A DNA stretch of 8,128 nucleotides from an uncultured Succinatimonas sp. (GTDB taxonomy: Bacteria; Pseudomonadota; Gammaproteobacteria; Enterobacterales; Succinivibrionaceae). Both the position numbers and the translations under genes were made by a program. The stretch is from NCBI GenBank assembly GCA_902465145.1, contig CABQMD010000033.1:1-8128 (forward strand). The letters are read 5' to 3'. The notes beneath the pieces were generated by a model. That model had not been told where the DNA came from. It worked only from the letters and a program-made list of their open reading frames with translations, and did not search any database. This document shows, piece by piece, positions 1 through 4,924 of the stretch (position 1 is its first letter; every line of letters starts with the position of its first letter).

Positions 1-280
1 GATGCGGATACAGGTTAAAGGATTGAAATACCATTGACATGTTTTCTCGGATCATCTTCAGGCGGTTTTTGACGGTAAGTTCGGTTCCGTCAATAAATAC
101 CTTTCCGGAGGTAGGAACTTCAAGAAAGTTCATGCAACGTACGGTGGTGGATTTTCCTGATCCTGATGGTCCGATGATGACCAGCTTTTCGCCTTCGGCC
201 ACTTCCAGACTTACATCTTTCAGCACATGCAGATCGCCGAAAACTTTGTTGATGTTAGAAAGTTTAATCATTGCTGTCAT
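1..280 (-). CDS. Amino-acid ABC transporter ATP-binding protein (GlnQ type), N-terminal part, cut by window edge
   Basis: The ATPase subunit of an ABC importer, which would hydrolyse ATP on the cytoplasmic face to drive uptake of a polar amino acid. Only the first 93 residues are present; the family is usually about 240-250 residues. Visible in order: the strand opening MIKLSNINKVFG, a Walker A motif GPSGSGKST at residues 37-45, and the Q-loop VFQSFNLYPH at residues 84-93, whose FNLYPH tail is typical of the polar amino-acid (GlnQ/HisP/ArtP) subfamily. The signature motif, Walker B and H-loop lie outside the window. Two starts are possible, ATG at 280 or ATG at 271 (MIKLSN, closer to the usual family start); neither has a clear Shine-Dalgarno. 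The gene lies downstream of biotin synthase on the same strand but is separated from it by a terminator and its own candidate promoter. The family is certain; the substrate cannot be told. Confidence 0.93.
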   Translation of the reverse strand, partial: MTAMIKLSNINKVFGDLHVLKDVSLEVAEGEKLVIIGPSGSGKSTTVRCMNFLEVPTSGKVFIDGTELTVKNRLKMIRENMSMVFQSFNLYPH

Positions 281-352
281 TTTGGAAACCGTTTGCTCGT
301 TGGATTTGTTTTCTTGGAGTATATGAAGAATGCGCCGATGTGGTGAAAAAAA

Positions 353-377
353 ATTAAAAAAAGGGCTTTTTTTAATT
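353..377 (-). other. AT-only hairpin between ABC ATPase and its promoter
   Basis: Read on the minus strand, a 10-bp stem of AATTAAAAAA and TTTTTTAATT encloses the small loop AGCCC and is followed by six more T. It has terminator shape but a weak, AT-only stem. It could back up the biotin synthase terminator or simply be leader sequence; the predicted transcription start of the ABC gene falls inside it. Confidence 0.35.
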
Positions 378-410
378 ATATTGTTCTTTATTGGTGCTTA
401 ATTGCACCAA
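375..410 (-). promoter_or_regulatory. Candidate promoter of the ABC ATPase gene with perfect dyad operator
   Basis: On the minus strand a perfect TATAAT lies at 380-375, giving a predicted start near 368 and a leader of roughly 90 bases. No TTGACA-like element is present at 16-18 bp. The -35 area is instead occupied by a perfect inverted repeat, TTGGTGC-TTAATT-GCACCAA, at 391-410. The arrangement suggests control by a DNA-binding regulator (inference). The half-site letters resemble NtrC sites but the arms face the other way. Confidence 0.5.
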
Positions 411-419
411 AATAAATCA

Positions 420-443
420 AAAGCCGCCTGCGGAAGCGGCTTT
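420..443 (-). terminator. Rho-independent terminator of biotin synthase
   Basis: An 8-bp stem, AAAGCCGC at 420-427 paired with GCGGCTTT at 436-443, encloses an 8-base loop. In minus-strand direction it is followed by a T-rich tail (TTTTGATTTATTTT). It begins 24 bases after the biotin synthase stop codon, so it ends that transcript before the ABC gene. Confidence 0.85.
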
Positions 444-467
444 AGTAAGGAAAAATGAAGTTTCGGA

Positions 468-1445
468 TCAGTGTTCTGGTGAGTCTATACGGGAAACGAT
501 GCGTTTTGAAGCTATGGCGTCGGAAATATCCTGTTGAATGGACAAGCCTTCCGTCGTAAGCATGTCACCGGTGATCTCTGCGTTGATCCCAAAATCAAAT
601 AGTTTTTTATAGAAATTCTTAATCAGCAGACGTCCTCCGGCCGTTCTTAGTACCGTACGCGGCATGATGTGTCTGAATAGTGCGATTGTACGTTCAATTT
701 CTTCTTCACCTAATAAAGGTCTGTCTTCAAAAGGTGTTCCTTTGATGGGGGTTAAGATATTGATCGGAGTAGAAACGGCCCCAACACTTCTTAAAGTAAA
801 TGCGATGTCACAGCGGTCTTCAAAAGTTTCTCCCATACCAATAATGCATCCTGAGCATACCTCAAGGCCAGCATTGTGAGCTGCGTTGAGAGTTTGTAAT
901 TTTTGATCGTAGGTATGGGTGGTACACACCTGAGGAAAAAATCGTCTAGATGTTTCCAAATTGTTGTGGTAACGGGTTAGACCGCATGATTTTAAATAGT
1001 GCATTTCGTCTGCATCTATAAGACCTAAGGAACCGCAACAGCGGATCTTCAGTTCAGATGAAATTTTTTTATAGGCTTTTCCTACTTCTCTTATTTCATT
1101 TGGAGGCAATTTTAAGCCTGAAGTTACAATGGAAAAGCGGTGTACACCGTGATCGTTATTGTATTTTGCTTCTTTAAAAAATTCGTCGACAGTTTTTAAG
1201 CGGCTGATCCCGATTTTAGTATCAAAACGCCTGCTTTGGCTGCAGAATTTGCAATTTTCTGTACAATTCCCGCATTTTCCGTTTGAAATGCAGCACAGTT
1301 CAACTTTTTCTTTAAAAAAATGGCCGGTAATTTTTTTTGCGCTTCTCCGCAGTTGCTCCAGTGGATACTCAATAAATTTCAGCGCCTCATCACGGCTGAT
1401 GAGATATCCTTGGAGAATTTGATCAGTAAGTTTCTCTAACTGCAT
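468..1445 (-). CDS. bioB: Biotin synthase (radical SAM), non-canonical auxiliary-cluster ligands
   Basis: Cytoplasmic radical-SAM enzyme for the last step of biotin synthesis, sulfur insertion into dethiobiotin. The open frame reaches ATG 1517, but ATG 1445 is preferred: AGGGA sits 5 bases upstream and the peptide MQLEKLTDQI looks like a normal family start, whereas 1517 has no ribosome site. This gives 325 residues, normal length. Seen (numbered from this start): radical-SAM motif CTENCKFC with C61, C65 and C68; YHNNLETS at 159-166; CSGCIIGMGET at 197-207; KGTPFED at 235-241; LRTAGGR ending at 272. Against E. coli BioB, C128 and C188 align with C137 and C197 and Arg260 with R267, but the Cys97 position is serine (RFS, residue 105). 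Extra cysteines occur at 51, 52, 58, 136 and 200. The ENCKFC and RFSIVTSG wording resembles enzymes of anaerobic Firmicutes, so a type II, oxygen-sensitive form or transfer is possible. No other biotin gene is nearby. A different radical-SAM sulfurtransferase of the family is a less likely alternative. Confidence 0.9.
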   Translation of the reverse strand: MQLEKLTDQILQGYLISRDEALKFIEYPLEQLRRSAKKITGHFFKEKVELCCISNGKCGNCTENCKFCSQSRRFDTKIGISRLKTVDEFFKEAKYNNDHGVHRFSIVTSGLKLPPNEIREVGKAYKKISSELKIRCCGSLGLIDADEMHYLKSCGLTRYHNNLETSRRFFPQVCTTHTYDQKLQTLNAAHNAGLEVCSGCIIGMGETFEDRCDIAFTLRSVGAVSTPINILTPIKGTPFEDRPLLGEEEIERTIALFRHIMPRTVLRTAGGRLLIKNFYKKLFDFGINAEITGDMLTTEGLSIQQDISDAIASKRIVSRIDSPEH

Positions 1446-1592
1446 AATCTTCCCTATTATCGTAAAAACGTCGTAACACCATGAAATTGTTTTTGGGGGT
1501 AAAAAGTCGCCTATCATTCAAGTGTATTGTGAGTGCTCAATATATTGCTTGATAAAGAAAATTGGAACATTCTTGGCAGAAAAATGCAAAAT

Positions 1593-1606
1593 TTGAGTGA
1601 GATCAA
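1593..1606. promoter_or_regulatory. FNR-like box between bioB and the nuclease gene
   Basis: TTGAG-TGAG-ATCAA matches 9 of the 10 fixed positions of the FNR consensus TTGAT-N4-ATCAA. Exactly 22 bases further on the plus strand is AAAAAT (1629-1634), a 4/6 match to a -10 box, which is the spacing of a class II FNR promoter pointing towards the nuclease gene. Towards bioB the same spacing gives no acceptable -10. The start would be near 1641, leaving a long leader of about 130 bases. Function is inferred; AT-rich DNA gives chance matches. Confidence 0.4.
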
Positions 1607-1687
1607 GGAGTAAAAATAATTGTTATGTAAAAATTCAGCAATTTAAAATTTGGATTTCATTGATTTGTCTAAATAATTTATAAAATC

Positions 1688-1700
1688 GGCGGGATCCGCC
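1688..1700. other. Short GC-rich hairpin upstream of the nuclease gene
   Basis: GGCGG-GAT-CCGCC, a 5-bp stem with a 3-base loop, in an otherwise AT-rich region 70 bases before the nuclease start. No T-run follows on either strand, so it is not a terminator. It could be a small operator or a leader structure. Apart from this, the FNR-like box and an extremely short ATG frame, I see nothing else in the 324 bases from 1446 to 1769. Confidence 0.35.
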
Positions 1701-1769
1701 AAAGCTGTCTTTCAAAGTCTTTTTAATCTGACATACTTCTTGTGAAGGTCATCGAACACAAGGAGTAGT

Positions 1770-2960
1770 ATGACAAACAAGCAAAATACGCTAAGACATG
1801 AAGGAACTCGTAAGTACGGGCATTATGCAAACTATGACGGAGTATTAAAAAGCCTTTTTGGCATCAGATTGATGATGCGTTCCTTCATAAAAGAATTCGG
1901 CGAGAGCCTGCATCTGCCGTCTCTTGAGAGCGGAGAGCTCGAATTATTTCCTACCGAGCATGTAAGCGAGGACTTCAGGTTAAGACGTAATGATCTGATT
2001 TGGAAGTTTAAGCAGGAAGACGGGAGGGATTGTTATTTTCTGCTCATGCTTGAGTTTCAATCTGCAGTAGACCGTTTTATGGCTCAACGCATAATGGCGT
2101 ACGTAGCCTTGGTTTACGACAGACTCAAAGGTCATGAAGATTTAAAAAAACGCAAGCGGAAACTGCCGCAGATTTATCCGGTGGTCTTATATGTGGGCTT
2201 TAACAAGTGGAATGCTCCGTTAACCACGGCCGAGCTTATAGAGCCGTGGTCTGCAGAAACAAAATTCATGGTACCCGATGTAAGGTATGCATTGTTGGAT
2301 AACCGACATCTGCCAAAAGAAGCGCTCAGAGGATGCAAGGAGGCGGCAGGATTATTTTTAGACTGCGCCCGGGCTGAAGATCCGGACGCAGCCTATGACA
2401 GTTTCAAGCGTTTTTACAGCTATCTTAAGCACCATGAAGATAAGTCTGAAGATGAACAGGACAAGCAAAGACTCAAACAGAGCGTGCTCAACTGGTACCG
2501 GGTGTACCTGACATCCAAGGGGGTAAAATTGGAAGAAATCAAGAAGCTTGGTCAACTTGAAGAGGTGGATTCTATGTTTGACAACTGTGGTATGCGCTGG
2601 GACATGCTGTGGAGTCCTGAAATAAATGCGAAGATGGAAAAGTTCTTAGCTCAGAAGGCCAAAGCCAGAGAGGAAGGATTGGCAGAAGGCAGAGCCGAAG
2701 GAAGAGCTGAAGGAAGAGCTGAAGGAAGAGCCGAAGGAAAAGCTGAAGGGCTGGTCGAAGGCAGAGCAGAAGCCAACGGCACCTCTTTGTGTAAACTGCT
2801 GAGCGTTCGTTTCGGATCGCTTCCTCAGAAGATCCTCCGGGTAATAGGCAGGAAAATGGATGATGCAACTTTTGACAAATTGTTGCCATACGCATTAAAC
2901 GCAACGTCTCTTGGGGAATTTGAAAGCAAAATGCATGAACTTAGCCGTGATGCAGATTGA
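1770..2960 (+). CDS. Rpn family recombination-promoting nuclease / putative transposase (PD-(D/E)XK)
   Basis: A 396-residue member of the Rpn (YhgA-like, formerly transposase_31) family of PD-(D/E)XK DNA nucleases, linked in published work to recombination, toxicity and phage defence. AGGAG at 1761-1765 precedes the ATG by 4 bases. The N-terminal domain (about residues 15-200) begins with YDGVLKSLFG, and the catalytic core reads RRNDLIW (D75) then LLMLEFQSAVD (E95-x-Q97), with Q in place of the textbook K, as is common in this family. A helical region with many charges follows (200-300), then eight EGxA tetrapeptides (302-333) and a C-terminal domain, SVRFGSLPQKI to ALNATSLGEFE (345-384), of the type seen at the end of these proteins. 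The gene stands alone, divergent from bioB and convergent with glgA, with no terminal repeats or direct repeats around it, so it is not itself a mobile element here. It carries a likely internal start at 2574. Confidence 0.9.
   Translation: MTNKQNTLRHEGTRKYGHYANYDGVLKSLFGIRLMMRSFIKEFGESLHLPSLESGELELFPTEHVSEDFRLRRNDLIWKFKQEDGRDCYFLLMLEFQSAVDRFMAQRIMAYVALVYDRLKGHEDLKKRKRKLPQIYPVVLYVGFNKWNAPLTTAELIEPWSAETKFMVPDVRYALLDNRHLPKEALRGCKEAAGLFLDCARAEDPDAAYDSFKRFYSYLKHHEDKSEDEQDKQRLKQSVLNWYRVYLTSKGVKLEEIKKLGQLEEVDSMFDNCGMRWDMLWSPEINAKMEKFLAQKAKAREEGLAEGRAEGRAEGRAEGRAEGKAEGLVEGRAEANGTSLCKLLSVRFGSLPQKILRVIGRKMDDATFDKLLPYALNATSLGEFESKMHELSRDAD
2574..2960 (+). CDS. Possible separately translated C-terminal Rpn protein (RpnS-like) from internal start
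   Basis: In-frame ATG at residue 269 of the nuclease is preceded by GAGGTGG at 2562-2568, 5 bases away. This is a six-base GAGGTG match to the anti-Shine-Dalgarno and the best-looking site inside the gene. The product would be 128 residues: MFDNCGMRWDML, a short helical part, all eight EGxA repeats and the C-terminal domain, without D75 and E95 of the nuclease core. In E. coli, Rpn genes are reported to make a small C-terminal protein from an internal start that inhibits the full-length toxic nuclease; this is the same layout. A second candidate is TTG 2679 (residue 304) behind GAGGAAGGA, giving 93 residues. Existence and antitoxin function are inferred, not shown. Confidence 0.5.
   Translation: MFDNCGMRWDMLWSPEINAKMEKFLAQKAKAREEGLAEGRAEGRAEGRAEGRAEGKAEGLVEGRAEANGTSLCKLLSVRFGSLPQKILRVIGRKMDDATFDKLLPYALNATSLGEFESKMHELSRDAD
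2673..2768 (+). repeat. Eight in-frame 12-bp repeats encoding EGxA
   Basis: Consecutive 12-base units of the form GAAGGAAGAGCT with variants; units 2 and 3 are identical, and unit 1 and units 6-8 are more diverged. They encode EGLA, EGRA four times, EGKA, EGLV and EGRA (residues 302-333). Because the unit is a multiple of three, slippage changes linker length by four residues and never breaks the frame. The coding strand is purine-rich and full of Shine-Dalgarno-like GGAAG runs. Confidence 0.95.
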
Positions 2961-3001
2961 TTTTGCGATCTGGTCTGACAAGTCAGAAAGTCAATAAAAA
3001 A

Positions 3002-3031
3002 CGGAGGGTGATCAAGTACTGATGCCCTCCG
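3002..3031. terminator. Bidirectional terminator between convergent nuclease gene and glgA
   Basis: A 7-bp GC-rich stem, CGGAGGG at 3002-3008 with CCCTCCG at 3025-3031, and a 16-base loop. In minus direction it is followed by six T (strong terminator for glgA, 9 bases after its stop); in plus direction by AGTTTTG (weaker, for the nuclease gene). A separate small dyad TCTGAC-AA-GTCAGA lies at 2974-2987, just after the nuclease stop. Confidence 0.85.
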
Positions 3032-3039
3032 AGTTTTGA

Positions 3040-4497
3040 CTACCATTTTGCTTTTTTGAGGGCTTCTTGGTAAAGTTTTTCGTATTCTTTACACGAATCA
3101 GACCATAAAAAACGCTTACTCATGGCATTGTGTTTGATGCGTCTCATTTCGTCGGGATCTTCTAAGTAGAGGATCAGAGTACGACGCAGACAAGATAACA
3201 ATTCTTCTGCAGAAGGATCGTTAAAAATAAAACCGTTGCCGTGTTCGCGATCTCGATCATAGTCAATGACGGTGTCGCGTAAACCACCTACAGCACGGAC
3301 TATGGGCAAAGTACCGTAAGCTAGTGAGTAAATCTGATTTAATCCGCATGGTTCAAAAATAGAAGGCATAAGAAAGAAGTCCGAAGCTGCTTCAATTTGG
3401 TGAGCCATGACATTGTCGTATTTTGGTAAAAACACCATTTTATTCTTATGCCTGTCGGCGATTTCCTGCATTTGCCGCTGTAAGTTAGGATCTCCTGTGC
3501 CTTCAATGATGATTTGTACTTTATGTTGCAAAAAGCGATCAAGGATTGGCAACAATAATCCGATTCCTTTTTGATCGGTAAGTCTTGCTACCATGCCGTA
3601 GATGGGAGTATCTCCCATTTCAAGTCCGAGTTTTCGTTGTAACAGGTATTTGCCCAGTACTTTTTCTTCAAGAGTATCTTTGGAGTAGCGTATGCGCAAC
3701 AAAGAATCGGTGGACGGATCCCAGTCTGAGTAGTCGCAACCGTTGACTATGCCAGAAAGATCATCTCGTCTTGACAGAAAATTTACCGTCATTCCGTGTC
3801 CGCCCAAATAGGTGGTAAGTTCATAAGCATAGCCAGGGGAGACCGTATTTATTTTGTCGGCGTAAAAAACTCCCATTTTTAAAAAGTTGGCGCAGGAACC
3901 TGAACATATCATTTCGTGTCTTATGTTGCGGATCTCCGGCACCAAGTACAGTTGTCCCTGATCAAAAACTCCCTGAAATGCAGCGTTGTGAATGGTGAGT
4001 AGGGAGCGCGTTTTATCAAAGAAAGCGTCATGTGCATATTTTAATCGCAGGATCATCGGAGACACTGCTGTATGCCAGTCGTTGCAGTGCAGAATATCGG
4101 GACGGAATCCCAATTGTTTTGTTGCTTCAATAGCAGCTGCACAGAAGAATACGTATCTTATGCCGTTGTCAGCATAGGCCTGATTATTGTCGCCGTATAA
4201 CGAGGTACGGTCAAAGAAACGCTGGCAGTCTATCAACCAAACTTCGACGTCTCCAAGAAAAGTTTGTCTTACTCTGTAAGGGATCCGAATGTTTTCGTTG
4301 GGATTATCCTGATTCAGTATTCCTTCATAAATAACGCGGAATTTGTCAGCTCCTTTAATGAGGCTGTAGCAAGGGATCATCAATCTTACTTCATGCCCGT
4401 TGGCCTTTAATTGCAAGGGCAACGCTTTGGCAACGTCAGCAAGCCCACCGGATTTAATCAAGCCGGCAGCCTCCGATGCGAGAAACAGGATGTTCAT
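3040..4497 (-). CDS. glgA: Glycogen synthase (ADP-glucose dependent, GT5)
   Basis: Cytoplasmic glycosyltransferase that extends alpha-1,4-glucan chains using ADP-glucose. At 485 residues it has the full bacterial GlgA length and a GT-B fold in two halves. Seen: N-terminal MNILFLASEAAGLIKSGGLAD, with the nucleotide-sugar motif KSGGL at 15-19 (KTGGL or KVGGL in most homologues); HNAAFQG at 170-176 with the conserved His170; NTVSPGYA at 217-224; GIVNGCDYSDWDP at 249-261; GMVARLTDQKG at 301-311 with R305 and K310 matching the E. coli phosphate-binding pair; and SIFEPCGLNQIYSLAYG at 379-395 with the catalytic Glu382. A GAGG lies 10 bases upstream of ATG 4497. No glgB, glgC or glgP is in view, so it appears to be a single-gene unit with its own terminator. 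Its promoter in 4498-4700 is not obvious. The identification is secure. Confidence 0.97.
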   Translation of the reverse strand: MNILFLASEAAGLIKSGGLADVAKALPLQLKANGHEVRLMIPCYSLIKGADKFRVIYEGILNQDNPNENIRIPYRVRQTFLGDVEVWLIDCQRFFDRTSLYGDNNQAYADNGIRYVFFCAAAIEATKQLGFRPDILHCNDWHTAVSPMILRLKYAHDAFFDKTRSLLTIHNAAFQGVFDQGQLYLVPEIRNIRHEMICSGSCANFLKMGVFYADKINTVSPGYAYELTTYLGGHGMTVNFLSRRDDLSGIVNGCDYSDWDPSTDSLLRIRYSKDTLEEKVLGKYLLQRKLGLEMGDTPIYGMVARLTDQKGIGLLLPILDRFLQHKVQIIIEGTGDPNLQRQMQEIADRHKNKMVFLPKYDNVMAHQIEAASDFFLMPSIFEPCGLNQIYSLAYGTLPIVRAVGGLRDTVIDYDRDREHGNGFIFNDPSAEELLSCLRRTLILYLEDPDEMRRIKHNAMSKRFLWSDSCKEYEKLYQEALKKAKW

Positions 4498-4696
4498 AAT
4501 TAAGCAAACCTCTTGGTGGTTTAAGGTACCGTTACCACGATACCGATTTTCAAACTGATGGTTTCATTTTACACACCGCAGCTTCATCTTCTGGTGATGT
4601 TCTGCTCAGTAACGAGATCCGTCACAAAATTTGTTGAAAATATGAAAACGCGATTCAGTCGATACGAAATGACGGGAAATCATAAAAAATGAATCA

Positions 4697-4730
4697 CGGT
4701 AACATGCCGAGCACGGCGCTATTGTTACCG
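4697..4730. promoter_or_regulatory. Nested dyad CGGTAACA...TGTTACCG in the glgA-dctP divergent region
   Basis: Perfect 8-bp arms, CGGTAACA at 4697-4704 and TGTTACCG at 4723-4730, enclose a second 4-bp stem GCCG-AGCA-CGGC at 4706-4717. The element could fold in RNA but sits far upstream of the predicted dctP start, so a DNA operator or a paired half-site is more likely. A related GGTAAC/GTTACC word recurs near glgA (about 4526-4537). The letters recall GntR/IdnR-type operators, but the arms here point the opposite way. Confidence 0.4.
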
Positions 4731-4785
4731 AGAACGTTTTTGCATACAAATTCATTTATGGCATCTTTTCAGCATGTGTGTTTAA

Positions 4786-4799
4786 CGTAAACGTTTGTA
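4786..4799. promoter_or_regulatory. LacI/GalR-family-like operator upstream of the TRAP operon
   Basis: CGTAAACGTTTGTA contains the palindrome AAACGTTT with the central CG typical of LacI-family operators, and matches 8 of 10 fixed positions of TGNAANCGNTTNCA. Its centre is about 94 bp upstream of the predicted dctP start. A weaker AACGTTT copy lies at 4733-4739. No regulator gene is present in the window, so the partner is unknown. Confidence 0.35.
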
Positions 4800-4847
4800 G
4801 AATTATTTTTAAAAAAGTGTGAATGAGGTAGAGAAAATCAACATTTC

Positions 4848-4880
4848 TTGTAGCTAAAACAGTTTAGCTCTACGTATAAT
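4848..4880 (+). promoter_or_regulatory. Promoter of the dctPQM operon with dyad in the spacer
   Basis: A perfect -10 box TATAAT at 4875-4880 gives a start near 4887. The nearest -35-like word, TTGTAG at 4848-4853, is 21 bp away, too far for unaided sigma-70. A perfect 7-bp inverted repeat, AGCTAAA-ACAG-TTTAGCT at 4852-4869, fills the spacer. A dyad in an overlong spacer is how MerR-type activators work, but a repressor site would look the same. The rest of 4498-4924 contains the two operator-like sites listed, no gene, and only a 16-codon ATG frame without a ribosome site. Confidence 0.6.
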
Positions 4881-4924
4881 GCGCCTGCACTTGATTAAAA
4901 TATTCTAAAGGAGTTTGATTTATC

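Noticed and set aside
391..410. Possible sigma-54 promoter (TTGG...TTGCA) upstream of the ABC gene
   Set aside because: The distance between the GG and GC elements is one base too short (9 instead of 10 between them), and the perfect symmetry explains the resemblance.
391..410. NtrC binding site
   Set aside because: NtrC sites read GCACC...GGTGC; here the arms are in the opposite order.
1446..1517. 24-residue N-terminal extension of biotin synthase
   Set aside because: No ribosome site before ATG 1517, peptide unlike the family start, and a good ribosome site before ATG 1445.
1573..1590. Possible sigma-54 promoter TTGGCAG...TGCA upstream of the nuclease gene
   Set aside because: Again one base short between GG and GC, a spacing that sigma-54 does not tolerate well.
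1584..1613. Nine-codon leader peptide before the nuclease gene
   Set aside because: No convincing ribosome site, and no attenuator structure follows it.
2673..2768. CRISPR-like or minisatellite array
   Set aside because: Units are contiguous 12-mers without spacers, lie in a coding frame, and encode a regular EGxA linker.
2572..2904. Leucine-rich minus-strand open frame opposite the repeat
   Set aside because: It is the antisense reading of the 12-bp repeats; it has no family features.
1770..2960. Insertion sequence around the Rpn (transposase-like) gene
   Set aside because: No terminal inverted repeats or target-site duplication flank it; the neighbouring terminator and control region look native, and Rpn proteins are nucleases not tied to IS elements.
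4642..4692. 16-codon ATG frame in the glgA-dctP intergenic region
   Set aside because: No ribosome site and no recognisable sequence.
4817..4832. CRP site (TGTGA half) about 62 bp upstream of the dctP start
   Set aside because: The position is right but the second half TAGAG does not resemble TCACA, so a single half-site is not enough.
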